Origin: Paenibacillus sp. GM2
Lineage (GTDB): Bacteria > Bacillota > Bacilli > Paenibacillales > Paenibacillaceae
Reading direction: 5' to 3'
Assembly (NCBI RefSeq): GCF_900069005.2
Contig: NZ_LN831279.1
Span: 248,001 to 312,000, forward strand
Length of the DNA: 64,000 nucleotides
Part shown: positions 26,504 through 34,379 of the stretch, in pieces
Position numbering within the stretch: the first letter of the stretch is position 1
Layout: every line of letters begins with the position of its first letter
Notes under the pieces: generated by a model
Databases searched by the model: none
Told to the model about the DNA's origin: nothing
The model's input: only the letters and a program-made list of their open reading frames with translations
Position numbers and translations under genes: made by a program

Positions 26504-26549
26504 TTAACTTAATAATAAGTTAACGAGCGGCTAACTTCAATGTAGTTAA
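26504..26549. promoter_or_regulatory. Operator-like palindromes in the divergent control region
   Basis: Site 1 (26504-26523) has arms TTAACTT / AAGTTAA around AATAAT; site 2 (26531-26550) has CTAACTT and AGTTAAC around CAATGT. Looser versions (GTTCACTAAT, ATTCACTAAA) follow to 26615. Two related dyads between divergent regulators are typical CI/Cro-like operators. Confidence 0.65.
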
Positions 26550-26639
26550 CTAAATAGAAATTATTCATTGACAATTCACTAAACGCTAACATATACTGGG
26601 TATAGTTCACTAATGGTTTATTCAAGGAGGTGCTGCATA

Positions 26640-26834
26640 GTGCTCTTGACTTTAAAGCAAATAAGAAAAAATAATAATAAAACTTGTCAGGAAGTCGCTG
26701 ATGCTGTAGGGATAAGTAAGGTTTACTACTGGCAAATCGAGAACGGTAAAAGGAAACTTTACTATGATCTTGCAGTAAAAATAGCAGCATTTTTTAATAT
26801 GTATCCTGATGATATTTTTTTACCTCAAAAGTAA
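26640..26834 (+). CDS. Small Xre-family (Cro-like) regulator
   Basis: 64 residues from GTG 26640, with AAGGAGG 9 bases upstream. It is almost entirely helix-turn-helix: LKQIRKNNNKTCQEVADAVG, ISKVYYWQIENGKRKLYYDL, FFNMYPDDIFLP. Located at the start of the rightward genes, it is the likely Cro counterpart of the repressor. Confidence 0.83.
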   Translation: MLLTLKQIRKNNNKTCQEVADAVGISKVYYWQIENGKRKLYYDLAVKIAAFFNMYPDDIFLPQK

Positions 26835-26900
26835 ACTAAATGAAAACATAATTTCAAAAAAGTATTCTTTATAGAAACTTTGTTGGAGGCGATTATTAGA

Positions 26901-27041
26901 ATGCAAATCTCAAAACCATATAACCCTGGTTTATCTGAAAAAGCTTGGAATAAGCTGCACAAAATGCTGGCAGCTTTAAATATCAAATACGCTGCTGAGA
27001 TTCAAGCTAGCCGAAAAGCAAAGCAAGAAAAAGCTATGTAG
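26901..27041 (+). CDS. 46-residue basic protein of unknown function
   Basis: Starts MQISKPYNPGLSEKAWNKL and ends RKAKQEKAM. GGAGG lies about 10 bases before ATG 26901 and the gene fits snugly between the Cro-like and NusG-like genes. Function unknown; the small size and position would suit an excision or early regulatory factor, but nothing in the sequence shows that. Confidence 0.55.
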   Translation: MQISKPYNPGLSEKAWNKLHKMLAALNIKYAAEIQASRKAKQEKAM

Positions 27042-27069
27042 TGAGTAAAACGATGAAGGAGGTACTCTG

Positions 27070-27903
27070 ATGGGAGCTGCATTTGCAATACAGGTTATGA
27101 CTGGTAAAGAGAACAATGTTAAAAAGCTGATGGAGTGGGCGTTTGCTCGAAATGAATCCGCTCAAAATTGGATCAAGGCAGTACATACATTTACAACAAC
27201 TACTCGACGATTGCTCGGTCAGGGAAAGCTTGGAAAAGAGATTAAACGTGCTATTATGCCCGGTTATATTTTTATTGAAATGAATTACTCAGTCGATGAA
27301 AATAATTGCTCGGCGCATTTACCTGCCGATGTGTGGCATCTCATCAAGAGTATCCCCGGAGTAATAATACAATTTACTGGCTCTGGACAAGTTATCGGAG
27401 CCGAAGAGTTTCAAAAGATGTTAGGGCTTGAGCCAGAGGAACAACAAGTTGAAGTTGCAGTGCCTATTCAAGAGCAAGAGGCACCTGGATCTACGGAAGA
27501 AAAGGTTCAAGTCGATGAAGTTGAGAAAAATATGAAGAATGCTCTGCATGAGGTCAATATGGCCAAGACTAAGGAAGAGCGCGTACAAGCACTAAAAGCT
27601 TTGGATGTTGCAATTTCAGCCATCCACAAACTCACAATGAGTGCGATACAACAGCTTGAAAAGGGGGCTGAAGAGCCGGTTGGAGTAGTGGCAAGGGAAC
27701 TGAAAAGCATTCAGCAACATAAGAACCGAATGGCTGAAAGGGTACGAGCATTTGTAAGAAATAACAAAGAAATTGTGAGTTTTCCAAGAACCTTTTTGGA
27801 CAAAATTATATACTCTGTTGATCTTCAAAGCAAATGGCTGCAATCACCGCGATCATTGATAACTTTATTGTTTAAATATCTTCGTGAGTCAGGTGTTAGC
27901 TGA
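27070..27903 (+). CDS. NusG-N-terminal-domain protein without a KOW domain
   Basis: 277 residues. The first about 120 match the NGN fold: FAIQVMTGKENNVKKLMEWA, IMPGYIFIEMNYS, VWHLIKSIPGVIIQFTGSGQ, EEFQKML. Specialised NusG paralogues (RfaH, LoaP, plasmid TraB/ActX types) use this domain to bind RNA polymerase and overcome terminators. The usual C-terminal KOW motif is absent; a Glu-rich linker and long helical region replace it (about 125-277). It is at the head of a long collinear gene set and overlaps the helicase start by one base. Confidence 0.75.
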   Translation: MGAAFAIQVMTGKENNVKKLMEWAFARNESAQNWIKAVHTFTTTTRRLLGQGKLGKEIKRAIMPGYIFIEMNYSVDENNCSAHLPADVWHLIKSIPGVIIQFTGSGQVIGAEEFQKMLGLEPEEQQVEVAVPIQEQEAPGSTEEKVQVDEVEKNMKNALHEVNMAKTKEERVQALKALDVAISAIHKLTMSAIQQLEKGAEEPVGVVARELKSIQQHKNRMAERVRAFVRNNKEIVSFPRTFLDKIIYSVDLQSKWLQSPRSLITLLFKYLRESGVS

Positions 27904-30134
27904 TGGAAGCACCATTACTAGAAACGAGCACAGGCCATGTGGTGTACTTCATCCATCCACGTAACGGTAGTTTGAGTGAGGAGGATACCTTTGGTGTAGC
28001 GCGTTGGCAGCCGGAAAACGGCGGTGAACCCTTTGCCATTAAAGGCAATCTTTACGGAGTAAACAAAGGGGAGCGGATTACTGTTCATGGTAAGTGGGAG
28101 ACTCACCCCAAATATGGACTACAGTTTGCTGTAGATCACTGGGAGCGGCCTTTGCCTAAAACCAAGGACCAGATTATTTCCTTCCTCAGTTCTAAATTCG
28201 TCAAAGGGTGCGGAGTGAAAACTGCTGAATTGATCGTTCAAAAGCTCGGTGATCGAGCACTGGAACGAATTATGCATGAGGGTGCCGCTTGTCTAATGGG
28301 TATTAAGGGGATTGGCACGAAAAGTGCAGTGAAAATTGCAGATAGCATTAAAAGCAATTTTGAAATTCAGCAGATTATGATGACGCTGTTGCCCTACGGA
28401 ATTTCTGCGGATACTGTAACGAAAATGTATAAGCAATGGGGGAACGAGTGCGTTGATATTGTGCGGCGCAACCCATATCGACTCACGGAGATTCATCTAA
28501 TCGGGTTTCTTAAGGCTGATGAGATAGCTATGACAATAGGCATTAGTATGGACTCACCGTATCGCTTAAATGCAGCGTTACAGCATGTTCTTAACGAGAC
28601 GTGCTATAAGGGTGGTCATTGCTTTGTCTTTGAACACGAACTAATTGATCGGACTAAAGAGCTTTTACGAGGCGTTTCAGAACAGGATATTGAAACAGAG
28701 CTTCAGTTAATGGCAGCTCACGAACAAGTAATATGGGAAGAAGATAAGATTTATCCGAAGCACCTGTATATCTATGAGAATAAACTTGCTCATAAGCTGG
28801 CTTGCATGGCAACCCGGAGTGGCGGAGCTATGCCTTCTATAGAAAATTCAATCAAACAGTATCAGATGAAGCATGGTATAGTTTTGGCTGATAAGCAACG
28901 TGAAGCCATTAGAGAAATGTTTCGTCAGCAGATTCTAATTGTTACAGGGAATCCAGGCACCGGCAAAACAACTGTGGTAAAGGCTATGATCGACATATAT
29001 AAAAAGCACTATCCCGAAGCATCCATTGGGCTATGTGCGCCTACAGGCCGTGCAGCTCGTAAGCTTGGAGAACTGACGGGAATGAACTCTTCAACTATTC
29101 ATATGATGCTTGGCTTCCGACCAGGAGCAGAACCAGAGTATGGGGATGATATGCCGTTGCCGTTTGACCTGATTTTCACGGATGAAGTGTCGATGAAGGA
29201 CTTGCAATTGGCTTATCATCTATTTCAGGCAATCGGGCCAAATACAAAAGTGGTCCTTATAGGAGACAGCGATCAGCTTCCATCTGTGGGGCCGGGTAAT
29301 GTTTTACACGACATGATCACAGCAGGAGTTCCGCATGTTCGTTTAACAGAGATATTCCGCCAGGCGCAAGAAAGCCAAATCATTATGAATGCTCATCGCA
29401 TAAATAATGGAGAACAGATCGTCATTGATAAAAATAAAGACGATTTCTTTTTCATCGAGCAGCCTGAGCCTGAACGGATTGCTCATCTGGTTGTGCTCAG
29501 TGTACTGAGATTTTTGGACAAGGGGCATAAGTTAGAAGATATTCTAGTTCTCAGCCCAATGAAGAAAGGTGTAATTGGCACTGAGGAACTGAATAATGCA
29601 CTCCAAGCGGCGGTGAATCCTCCGGCACTAGATAAAGCCGAGATAAAGACCGTTGGGCGTATATATCGTCAAGGAGATAAGGTTATTCAGATTCGTAATG
29701 ACTATAAGAAAAAGATTTTAAATGGTGATATTGGCGTTGTCATAGGTACAGCCTTAGTGAAGGATGAAGAAGGCGAGTTGACGGATGAAATAGGGCTTGC
29801 CTGTGATTTTCACGGGAAAGTAGTGGTCTACAGTAAGCATGAATTAAAAGACTTGCTCTTGGCCTATGCCATTACCATACACAAGGCTCAAGGTGGACAA
29901 GCCCCTGTAGTTATTATGCCTGTCTCTACCAGCCATTACGTTATGTTGGCTCGAAATCTGATCTATACTGGCCTGACGAGAGCTGAGGGTGTCTGTGTCA
30001 TGATTGGAACTCGTAAGGCACTTAGTGTGGCTATAAGCAACAACAAGATGGTGCAGCGTAATACAGCGCTAAGGGAGCGGATAGAGAGTAATATGCAGAG
30101 TATTCCTACAGGGCAGAGGAAGGTATATGGATAA
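27903..30134 (+). CDS. RecD2-like SF1 DNA helicase
   Basis: 743 residues. An N-terminal OB-like part (VARWQPENGGEPFAIKGNLY) precedes helix-hairpin-helix segments (VKGCGVKTAELIVQKLG, MGIKGIGTKSAVKIA), then RecA-like domains with Walker A GNPGTGKTT, Walker B LIFTDEVSM, VLIGDSDQLPSVGPG and a C-terminal UvrD-like motif AITIHKAQGGQAPVVI. The order matches Firmicute RecD2/YrrC 5'-3' helicases. It probably serves element replication or processing. It overlaps the next gene by 8 bp. Confidence 0.9.
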   Translation: MEAPLLETSTGHVVYFIHPRNGSLSEEDTFGVARWQPENGGEPFAIKGNLYGVNKGERITVHGKWETHPKYGLQFAVDHWERPLPKTKDQIISFLSSKFVKGCGVKTAELIVQKLGDRALERIMHEGAACLMGIKGIGTKSAVKIADSIKSNFEIQQIMMTLLPYGISADTVTKMYKQWGNECVDIVRRNPYRLTEIHLIGFLKADEIAMTIGISMDSPYRLNAALQHVLNETCYKGGHCFVFEHELIDRTKELLRGVSEQDIETELQLMAAHEQVIWEEDKIYPKHLYIYENKLAHKLACMATRSGGAMPSIENSIKQYQMKHGIVLADKQREAIREMFRQQILIVTGNPGTGKTTVVKAMIDIYKKHYPEASIGLCAPTGRAARKLGELTGMNSSTIHMMLGFRPGAEPEYGDDMPLPFDLIFTDEVSMKDLQLAYHLFQAIGPNTKVVLIGDSDQLPSVGPGNVLHDMITAGVPHVRLTEIFRQAQESQIIMNAHRINNGEQIVIDKNKDDFFFIEQPEPERIAHLVVLSVLRFLDKGHKLEDILVLSPMKKGVIGTEELNNALQAAVNPPALDKAEIKTVGRIYRQGDKVIQIRNDYKKKILNGDIGVVIGTALVKDEEGELTDEIGLACDFHGKVVVYSKHELKDLLLAYAITIHKAQGGQAPVVIMPVSTSHYVMLARNLIYTGLTRAEGVCVMIGTRKALSVAISNNKMVQRNTALRERIESNMQSIPTGQRKVYG

Positions 30135-30789
30135 GATTGGGGCGTTAAAGCAGACACTTCAACAGGCAGAATTGAAGGCGAAAAGGCGAACTGAGATTGA
30201 TCTAGGTAAGGTCAATGATGAAGAAGCCAAAGCCAATGAACAAGGCTTCATGATTGTACGCAAAAGGCAGAGAGCAGTAAATCAAACAAGGTTCTCTCAA
30301 ACCATTGATGAAAATATAGCCTATTTATGTCAGACTCAATATTTAACTAGTGCTGAGTTTAGCTTCATCTTTACACTGGCTCCAATGCTTAAAATGAACG
30401 TTAATGCTATTGTCGATCCTACATCGGGGCAATATTGTTCAGTGTCGGAGATTGCAACGTATCTGAAGCGAAGTCGGCAAAAAACGAGTGAGATGATTTC
30501 AGATTTAATTAAAAAGGGGATTATGTTTGAGTTTACCAATGTTCATGAACTTAAAATTCACGGTCGCCATGTCACAAGGCGGCCATTTTTCTTGAATCCA
30601 GAGATTATATGCTGTGGAGACAAAAATAAACTTCAAAGCGGGATTGTCCAGTTGATGATTCATTACAATGTTTTGGAAAAGGCTGGAGTGAAATTGCCGA
30701 TCAAAGCCGTTGTTGATCCGCATGGACAATATGGGAAGTTGGTTAAGAGGAAAAAATTTTTGGAAATGCAAAAAGGTAAGGAGATCTAA
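30127..30789 (+). CDS. RepL-like winged-helix protein, possible replication initiator
   Basis: 220 residues. The C-terminal two thirds resemble Firmicute plasmid RepL: LTSAEFSFIFTLAPMLKMN, YCSVSEIATYLKRSRQKTS, MISDLIKKGIMFEF, RRPFFLNPEIICCGD. The N-terminus is charged and helical. It is followed directly by a hairpin and a pair of 20-bp repeats, the setting expected for an initiator and its origin. A transcriptional regulator is the alternative. Confidence 0.55.
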   Translation: MDKIGALKQTLQQAELKAKRRTEIDLGKVNDEEAKANEQGFMIVRKRQRAVNQTRFSQTIDENIAYLCQTQYLTSAEFSFIFTLAPMLKMNVNAIVDPTSGQYCSVSEIATYLKRSRQKTSEMISDLIKKGIMFEFTNVHELKIHGRHVTRRPFFLNPEIICCGDKNKLQSGIVQLMIHYNVLEKAGVKLPIKAVVDPHGQYGKLVKRKKFLEMQKGKEI

Positions 30790-30800
30790 TAATTATCATT

Positions 30801-30818
30801 CAAAAAGCAGGCTTTTTG
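30801..30818 (+). terminator. Hairpin after the RepL-like gene
   Basis: Perfect 8-bp stem CAAAAAGC AG GCTTTTTG. The T run is inside the stem, so it may terminate or serve as an origin structure. Confidence 0.55.
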
Positions 30819-30828
30819 TGAGTAGGGG

Positions 30829-30870
30829 GTGTCACCAAAAGGAGACACATGTGTCACGAAAAGGTGACAC
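30829..30870. repeat. Two 20-bp iteron-like repeats, candidate origin
   Basis: GTGTCACCAAAAGGAGACAC (30829) and GTGTCACGAAAAGGTGACAC (30851) are direct repeats with 22-bp period, each a dyad around AAAA. Together they make a larger inverted repeat GGTGTCACC...GGTGACACC and a central palindrome GACACATGTGTC. A half copy GTGTCACTTTTGG appears at 31266. Confidence 0.7.
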
Positions 30871-30884
30871 CCCAAAATGCTGAA

Positions 30885-30907
30885 AAATCCTTGTGTATCA
30901 AGGGTTT
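30885..30907. other. Stem-loop next to the iteron pair
   Basis: AAATCCTTG tgtat CAAGGGTTT forms a 9-bp stem with one G-T pair. It lies 14 bp after the repeats and may belong to the same origin region. Confidence 0.45.
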
Positions 30908-30998
30908 CCTGACTTCGGCGGGTGGTCTTCTTTCTTAATCTATATAAATTACAGTGACCATGGATTTCAGGGGCCAAGTTGCTAAAAGGAGACGATGG

Positions 30999-31208
30999 AT
31001 GATAATCACAAAAGATGTGCGTATTCAATTTATCTTTGGTGAGCTAGATGAGGATACATACGATGTTGATCTGCAAATATCATGGGAAGCCTCAAACTCA
31101 ACAGAAACAGAAGTCAAAACGTCGTTGGATGAAGCTGTGCAAAAATGGATCAAAGAGAATGTGAGTTATACATGGGAAGAGATTGAAGTTGAGGAGGATG
31201 ATCCTTAA
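30999..31208 (+). CDS. Small acidic protein of unknown function
   Basis: 69 residues from ATG 30999, with AAAAGGAG 7 bases upstream. It starts MIITKDVRIQFIFGELDED and ends very acidic (WEEIEVEEDDP). No family recognised; such acidic proteins on mobile elements are sometimes DNA mimics, but that is only a possibility. Confidence 0.6.
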   Translation: MIITKDVRIQFIFGELDEDTYDVDLQISWEASNSTETEVKTSLDEAVQKWIKENVSYTWEEIEVEEDDP

Positions 31209-31646
31209 AACTCAGGGCATACGCGTGCGCACTTTTAACAGTCTTTGAAGCGCCGGTTGTGGTGGGTGTCACTTTTGGCGAATGGGCTGAGGGCACTAAG
31301 GGGGGAGAAACGGGGGGCGCTGAGTAGGCATGATGCTTCAAGCAGATATGGAGAATCCCCTCCCTGGTCCTATCAGCCCCTAATTTCAAGGTCTGTTATT
31401 GCATTAATAACACATTCTATCCAGGAGAAGGATCTTGTGAGATTAAGCGCTGCCTAATGGTAGCAACGCATTCGCGCAAATCATCCTAGTATTGGAGGAT
31501 CTGGCTCAAATTCAGAAGTAAGTGACAAAAAAGCGCTCCTCTCTCGAAATAGGTCGATAATTGATATATTGTATTATTTTGGGAAAAATAATATCATATT
31601 ATATGAAATACATAATATATACTTTAGAGAAGGATGGTGGATTTCT
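31209..31646. other. 438-bp non-coding region
   Basis: No convincing frame with a ribosome binding site. It holds a half copy of the iteron (31264-31280), a G-rich stretch (around 31285-31315) and an AT-rich promoter-like end before the secreted-protein gene (31560-31620). It could contain an oriT or origin part, but no relaxase-type nick motif is recognised. Confidence 0.45.
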
Positions 31647-32390
31647 ATGAAGAAATGGTTGTTTTCTGTCGGAATAGTCGGTGTGGTTGTGCTATCTTTT
31701 TCAGCCGGGGCTTCGGCGGCGAGTACGCTGGAACGAATTCAGGCCAGTTTGAATCATGGTATTACGTTCCTTCTTGACGGATCTGCATGGACACCCAAAG
31801 ATGCCAACGGGAATAAGGCCGTACCAATCAGCTATCAAGGGACAACTTATGTACCTTTGCGAGCTGTCGCTGAAGCAACTGGAGCTGAAGTAACATTTGA
31901 TCCAGTTAAGCAGCAGATAGCCATCACAACTACCAACAATAAGGAAAGTACCCCGTCTGAACCTGGGCAAAGAAGAGCATTCAGTGATCAAACGGTGAAA
32001 CATATTAAGAATTACGCAAACAGCGGTGTCACACGGAATAAAGAGGAATTGTTGTTCGGAGAAACGCAATATAATGAGGCGTTCGTGGTAACCGACGTGA
32101 ACGTTGCAAAAACGGATTTTGGATTTACGGTCCCAACTGGAACTAAGCGGATCGGTGTATTGATCGGTTATAAGGATAACGAAGATGATCTTATTCGAAA
32201 GGCGAACTACACTATCTTAGATTCGAAAGGCTCATCTGTTGCATCAGGTAAAGTTGAAGATGGTAAGGTCGTTTCCAATGAAATTGTGACCAACGGAGAA
32301 ACTAAATTTACGGTCGTATTTGAATCTGGAAGTACTTCAAGTGCAGGAGCAGGCTACATTATTTGGGATGAGAGTTGGGTTGAAAATTAA
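31647..32390 (+). CDS. Secreted protein with copper-amine-oxidase-like stalk domain
   Basis: 247 residues. Signal peptide to about 25 (MKKWLFSVGIVGVVVLSFSA, cleavage near ASA-AST). Residues about 40-95 form the Cu_amine_oxidN1 stalk module (ITFLLDGSAW, ISYQGTTYVPLRAVAEATGAEV, QQIAIT) common in Paenibacillus surface proteins. The rest is a beta-rich domain I do not recognise (GVLIGYKDNEDDLIRKANY). It is monocistronic with the terminator at 32429. Confidence 0.8.
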   Translation: MKKWLFSVGIVGVVVLSFSAGASAASTLERIQASLNHGITFLLDGSAWTPKDANGNKAVPISYQGTTYVPLRAVAEATGAEVTFDPVKQQIAITTTNNKESTPSEPGQRRAFSDQTVKHIKNYANSGVTRNKEELLFGETQYNEAFVVTDVNVAKTDFGFTVPTGTKRIGVLIGYKDNEDDLIRKANYTILDSKGSSVASGKVEDGKVVSNEIVTNGETKFTVVFESGSTSSAGAGYIIWDESWVEN

Positions 32391-32428
32391 TCAATCCAGT
32401 AATCCGGGATAAATAACCGGCATATTTG

Positions 32429-32460
32429 GAGCCACGTCATTAGATGACGTGGCTCATTTT
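32429..32460 (+). terminator. Terminator after the stalk-domain gene
   Basis: Perfect 12-bp stem GAGCCACGTCAT / ATGACGTGGCTC with TAG loop, then ATTTTA. It also faces the minus-strand gene that ends at 32473. Confidence 0.85.
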
Positions 32461-32472
32461 AGTGTGCTCTAT

Positions 32473-32691
32473 TTATCCTTTTGGAGGATAAGGGTCTCTA
32501 CCATGGCTGTCTTTAGATTGAATCTTACCATCTTTACCATGAATCACTAGTTCTGTGCCTTGGTTTTTCGCGATATGCCGACCAATTTTTACAGCCTCTT
32601 GTTTAGTATCGGTTACTTTCGTCGGTTTGTTACTACCTTCTGGTTTTACAGCCCAGCCGTCTTTGTGCGGTACAATGTGCTGATTCGGCAT
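32473..32691 (-). CDS. DUF2188 protein
   Basis: 72 residues from ATG 32691 (AGGAGG 11 bases upstream). VPHKDGWAVKPEGSNKPT, TDTKQEAVKIGRHIAKNQGT and ELVIHGKDGKIQSKDSHG are the DUF2188 pattern. Function unknown. It is the only minus-strand gene inside the long rightward block. Confidence 0.82.
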   Translation of the reverse strand: MPNQHIVPHKDGWAVKPEGSNKPTKVTDTKQEAVKIGRHIAKNQGTELVIHGKDGKIQSKDSHGRDPYPPKG

Positions 32692-32785
32692 GCTACTACT
32701 CACCTCCTCTCATAGGAAGAAAGTTCTATGTAAAAGAAGGGCAATCCTTCCTGTTGTCGAAATATGAGGTTGGGAGACGAAAATA

Positions 32786-33076
32786 GTGGAAATAAACGAA
32801 GAACAAATTTGGATTCTGAGCCAGCTAGTAACCGGAAAAGTTCAGCAATTATCTGATTTTCACGGACTGCTTGATGAAGAAGATCCTGCTAATCATGCAA
32901 AGGAACTAGCTTACTACATTCATTAACTCGAAAAGAATGGGTTGTTATGGATCGGTCGGGGAGCGTTCACAACGGGCGGAGACACTCATCCTAAATACGA
33001 AAACAACATAAGAATTATTTGGTTTGAGTCGCTTCATCCAACACCTAAAGGTAGGTTAGTTAGAGATGGAACATAT
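32786..33076 (+). pseudogene. Unknown 96-codon gene with an in-frame stop
   Basis: From GTG 32786 the frame reads MEINEEQIWILSQLVTGKV to AYYIH, then TAA at 32924, and continues in the same frame LEKNGLLWIGRGAFTTGGD ... TPKGRLVRDGTY to a stop at 33074. The second half is protein-like and a terminator follows directly, so one nonsense change split the gene. Two functional short proteins are less likely: no start or binding site follows the stop. Confidence 0.65.
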
Positions 33077-33099
33077 TAAAGCACCCTAACAGGTGCTTT
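33076..33099 (+). terminator. Terminator after the split gene
   Basis: AAGCACC ctaaca GGTGCTT followed by TTTT. Confidence 0.82.
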
Positions 33100-33153
33100 T
33101 TTCATGCTCAAAAGGATATTTCTCCTAAATGTCGAAATAATTCGACTACGAGG

Positions 33154-33363
33154 GTGAAAATATTGGATGTTATCCCTAATGACAATACACTTAACTTGCT
33201 GGGAATGGAATTAATAAAGCTGCTAGCTATGTACATTTTATTGCCATCCTTAGCGGTTGCTGCAATTCTAAGACTCCTTAAGATCAGAGGGAAGGCATTG
33301 GGGTGGCTCAATATGGCTGCGGGACTCGTTGGTTTGTATTTTCTTGGAATGGGTTTAAAGTAG
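33154..33363 (+). CDS. Small two-helix membrane protein
   Basis: Up to 69 residues with two membrane segments (LIKLLAMYILLPSLAVAAIL and LGWLNMAAGLVGLYFLGMGL) and a basic loop (RLLKIRGK). GTG 33154 or TTG 33163 may start it; GAGGGTG upstream fits TTG better. Function unknown. Confidence 0.5.
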   Translation: MKILDVIPNDNTLNLLGMELIKLLAMYILLPSLAVAAILRLLKIRGKALGWLNMAAGLVGLYFLGMGLK

Positions 33364-33396
33364 GGTGCGTGGAAATGGAGGAATGGACAATGTCTG

Positions 33397-33510
33397 ATGG
33401 CTGAATTAAATGAAACTTTTGTAAAGGTTCCGCACTGGCTTATGAACTACTTGATGACAGCCGATCTTAATATGACTCAGTTCCAGATCCTACATGTGGT
33501 GATACGTTAA
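33397..33510 (+). pseudogene. Remnant of a phage replication protein O-type gene
   Basis: 37 codons reading MAELNETFVKVPHWLMNYLM, then TADLNMTQFQILHVVIR and stop. This resembles the N-terminus of phage replication protein O (x-KVPxxLLxxLM...LxxxQxRILxxIIR), where the family continues RxTYGW and about 200 residues more. GGAGGAATGG precedes it. It looks like a decayed leftover. Confidence 0.5.
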
Positions 33511-33538
33511 ACGAAAAATTCAATGCAATACAATAGAC

Positions 33539-33573
33539 AGCCTTTGACTGCTTAATCAGTCGAAGGCTTTTTG
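33539..33573 (+). terminator. Terminator upstream of the spoVS paralogue
   Basis: AGCCTTTGACTG / CAGTCGAAGGCT stem followed by TTTTTG. Confidence 0.85.
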
Positions 33574-33626
33574 CATTTTTATAGAGAGTAATGAAACTCT
33601 TAATAAGTCAAATGGAGGAATTTAAT

Positions 33627-33902
33627 ATGTCTGAAAATGTATTTAAAGTATCTTCAAAATCTTCGGTTAACGCACTAGCTGGTGCTGTGGCTGGAGGCAT
33701 CCGCGATGGAAAGGTGAAGCTGGAGTTACAAGCCGTTGGTGCAGCAGCTGTCAACCAGGCGCTTAAAGCTGTAGCTGTAGCTAGGGGGTATGTATCATCC
33801 CAAGGTATCAATCTGACTTGTATCCCTGCTTTTGTGGATGTGACGATTGAAGGAAAGCAGAGAACTGCCATGAAGCTAATTGTCGAGTCTGAGAGCCATT
33901 GA
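33627..33902 (+). CDS. spoVS: SpoVS-family protein
   Basis: 91 residues. FKVSSKSSVNALAGAVAGGI, LQAVGAAAVNQALKAVAVAR and LTCIPAFVDVTIEGKQRTAM match stage V sporulation protein S, an Alba-like fold that binds nucleic acid and affects septation and sporulation in Bacillus. The N-terminus is slightly longer than the host type. ATG 33627 follows GGAGG. Its presence on a mobile element is unusual. Confidence 0.9.
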   Translation: MSENVFKVSSKSSVNALAGAVAGGIRDGKVKLELQAVGAAAVNQALKAVAVARGYVSSQGINLTCIPAFVDVTIEGKQRTAMKLIVESESH

Positions 33903-33943
33903 TTAATGACAAACTTTCTTGAAAGTGGAAAGGGGTGGGAAGG

Positions 33944-34357
33944 ATGTACTTTGCTAACGAACAACACAAAATTAATTTTCAACGTATTGCAGCGAAATTT
34001 CCTGACGTAAAAAAGGCAAGAGATTATTGCGCTGCTTGTTACATCGGAGCATATCCTGAGATTTTTAAATGTTTCACTTTGGAAAAACAAGTACATGGGC
34101 CATTTGACTGGTACTTTGATTATTTAGTTGATCCGTGTAATTTTGTCATACGAAGAGATTGCGGGGAAACAACTGGTGATACAGCTCCGCTTACCGGACA
34201 AACTAGATGCTTGTTGGAGCTTGGCCTGAATCTTTGGAATGGTCGTGATTTTGATTTATCCGTGGGTCTGTGCTCTTGGGATAGAGAGCTATACCTTGTG
34301 GCGCTACAGGCCATAGATTTGCGCCGCTCTTCTCCAATATTGTCATTAACTCAATAA
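33944..34357 (+). CDS. Uncharacterised protein, possibly DUF6075 family
   Basis: 137 residues from ATG 33944 (GGGGTGGGAAGG upstream). It begins MYFANEQHKINFQRIAAKF and contains ARDYCAACYIGAYPEIFKC and LGLNLWNGRDFDLSVGL. I associate this with small proteins common on Bacillales plasmids and integrative elements; function unknown. Confidence 0.65.
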   Translation: MYFANEQHKINFQRIAAKFPDVKKARDYCAACYIGAYPEIFKCFTLEKQVHGPFDWYFDYLVDPCNFVIRRDCGETTGDTAPLTGQTRCLLELGLNLWNGRDFDLSVGLCSWDRELYLVALQAIDLRRSSPILSLTQ

Positions 34358-34379
34358 TTAGCCTGGAGGAATCGTTCAT

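Noticed and set aside
26509..26790. 93-codon minus-strand frame over the operator region and the Cro-like gene
   Set aside because: Covers the divergent promoter region and is antisense to a clear helix-turn-helix gene.
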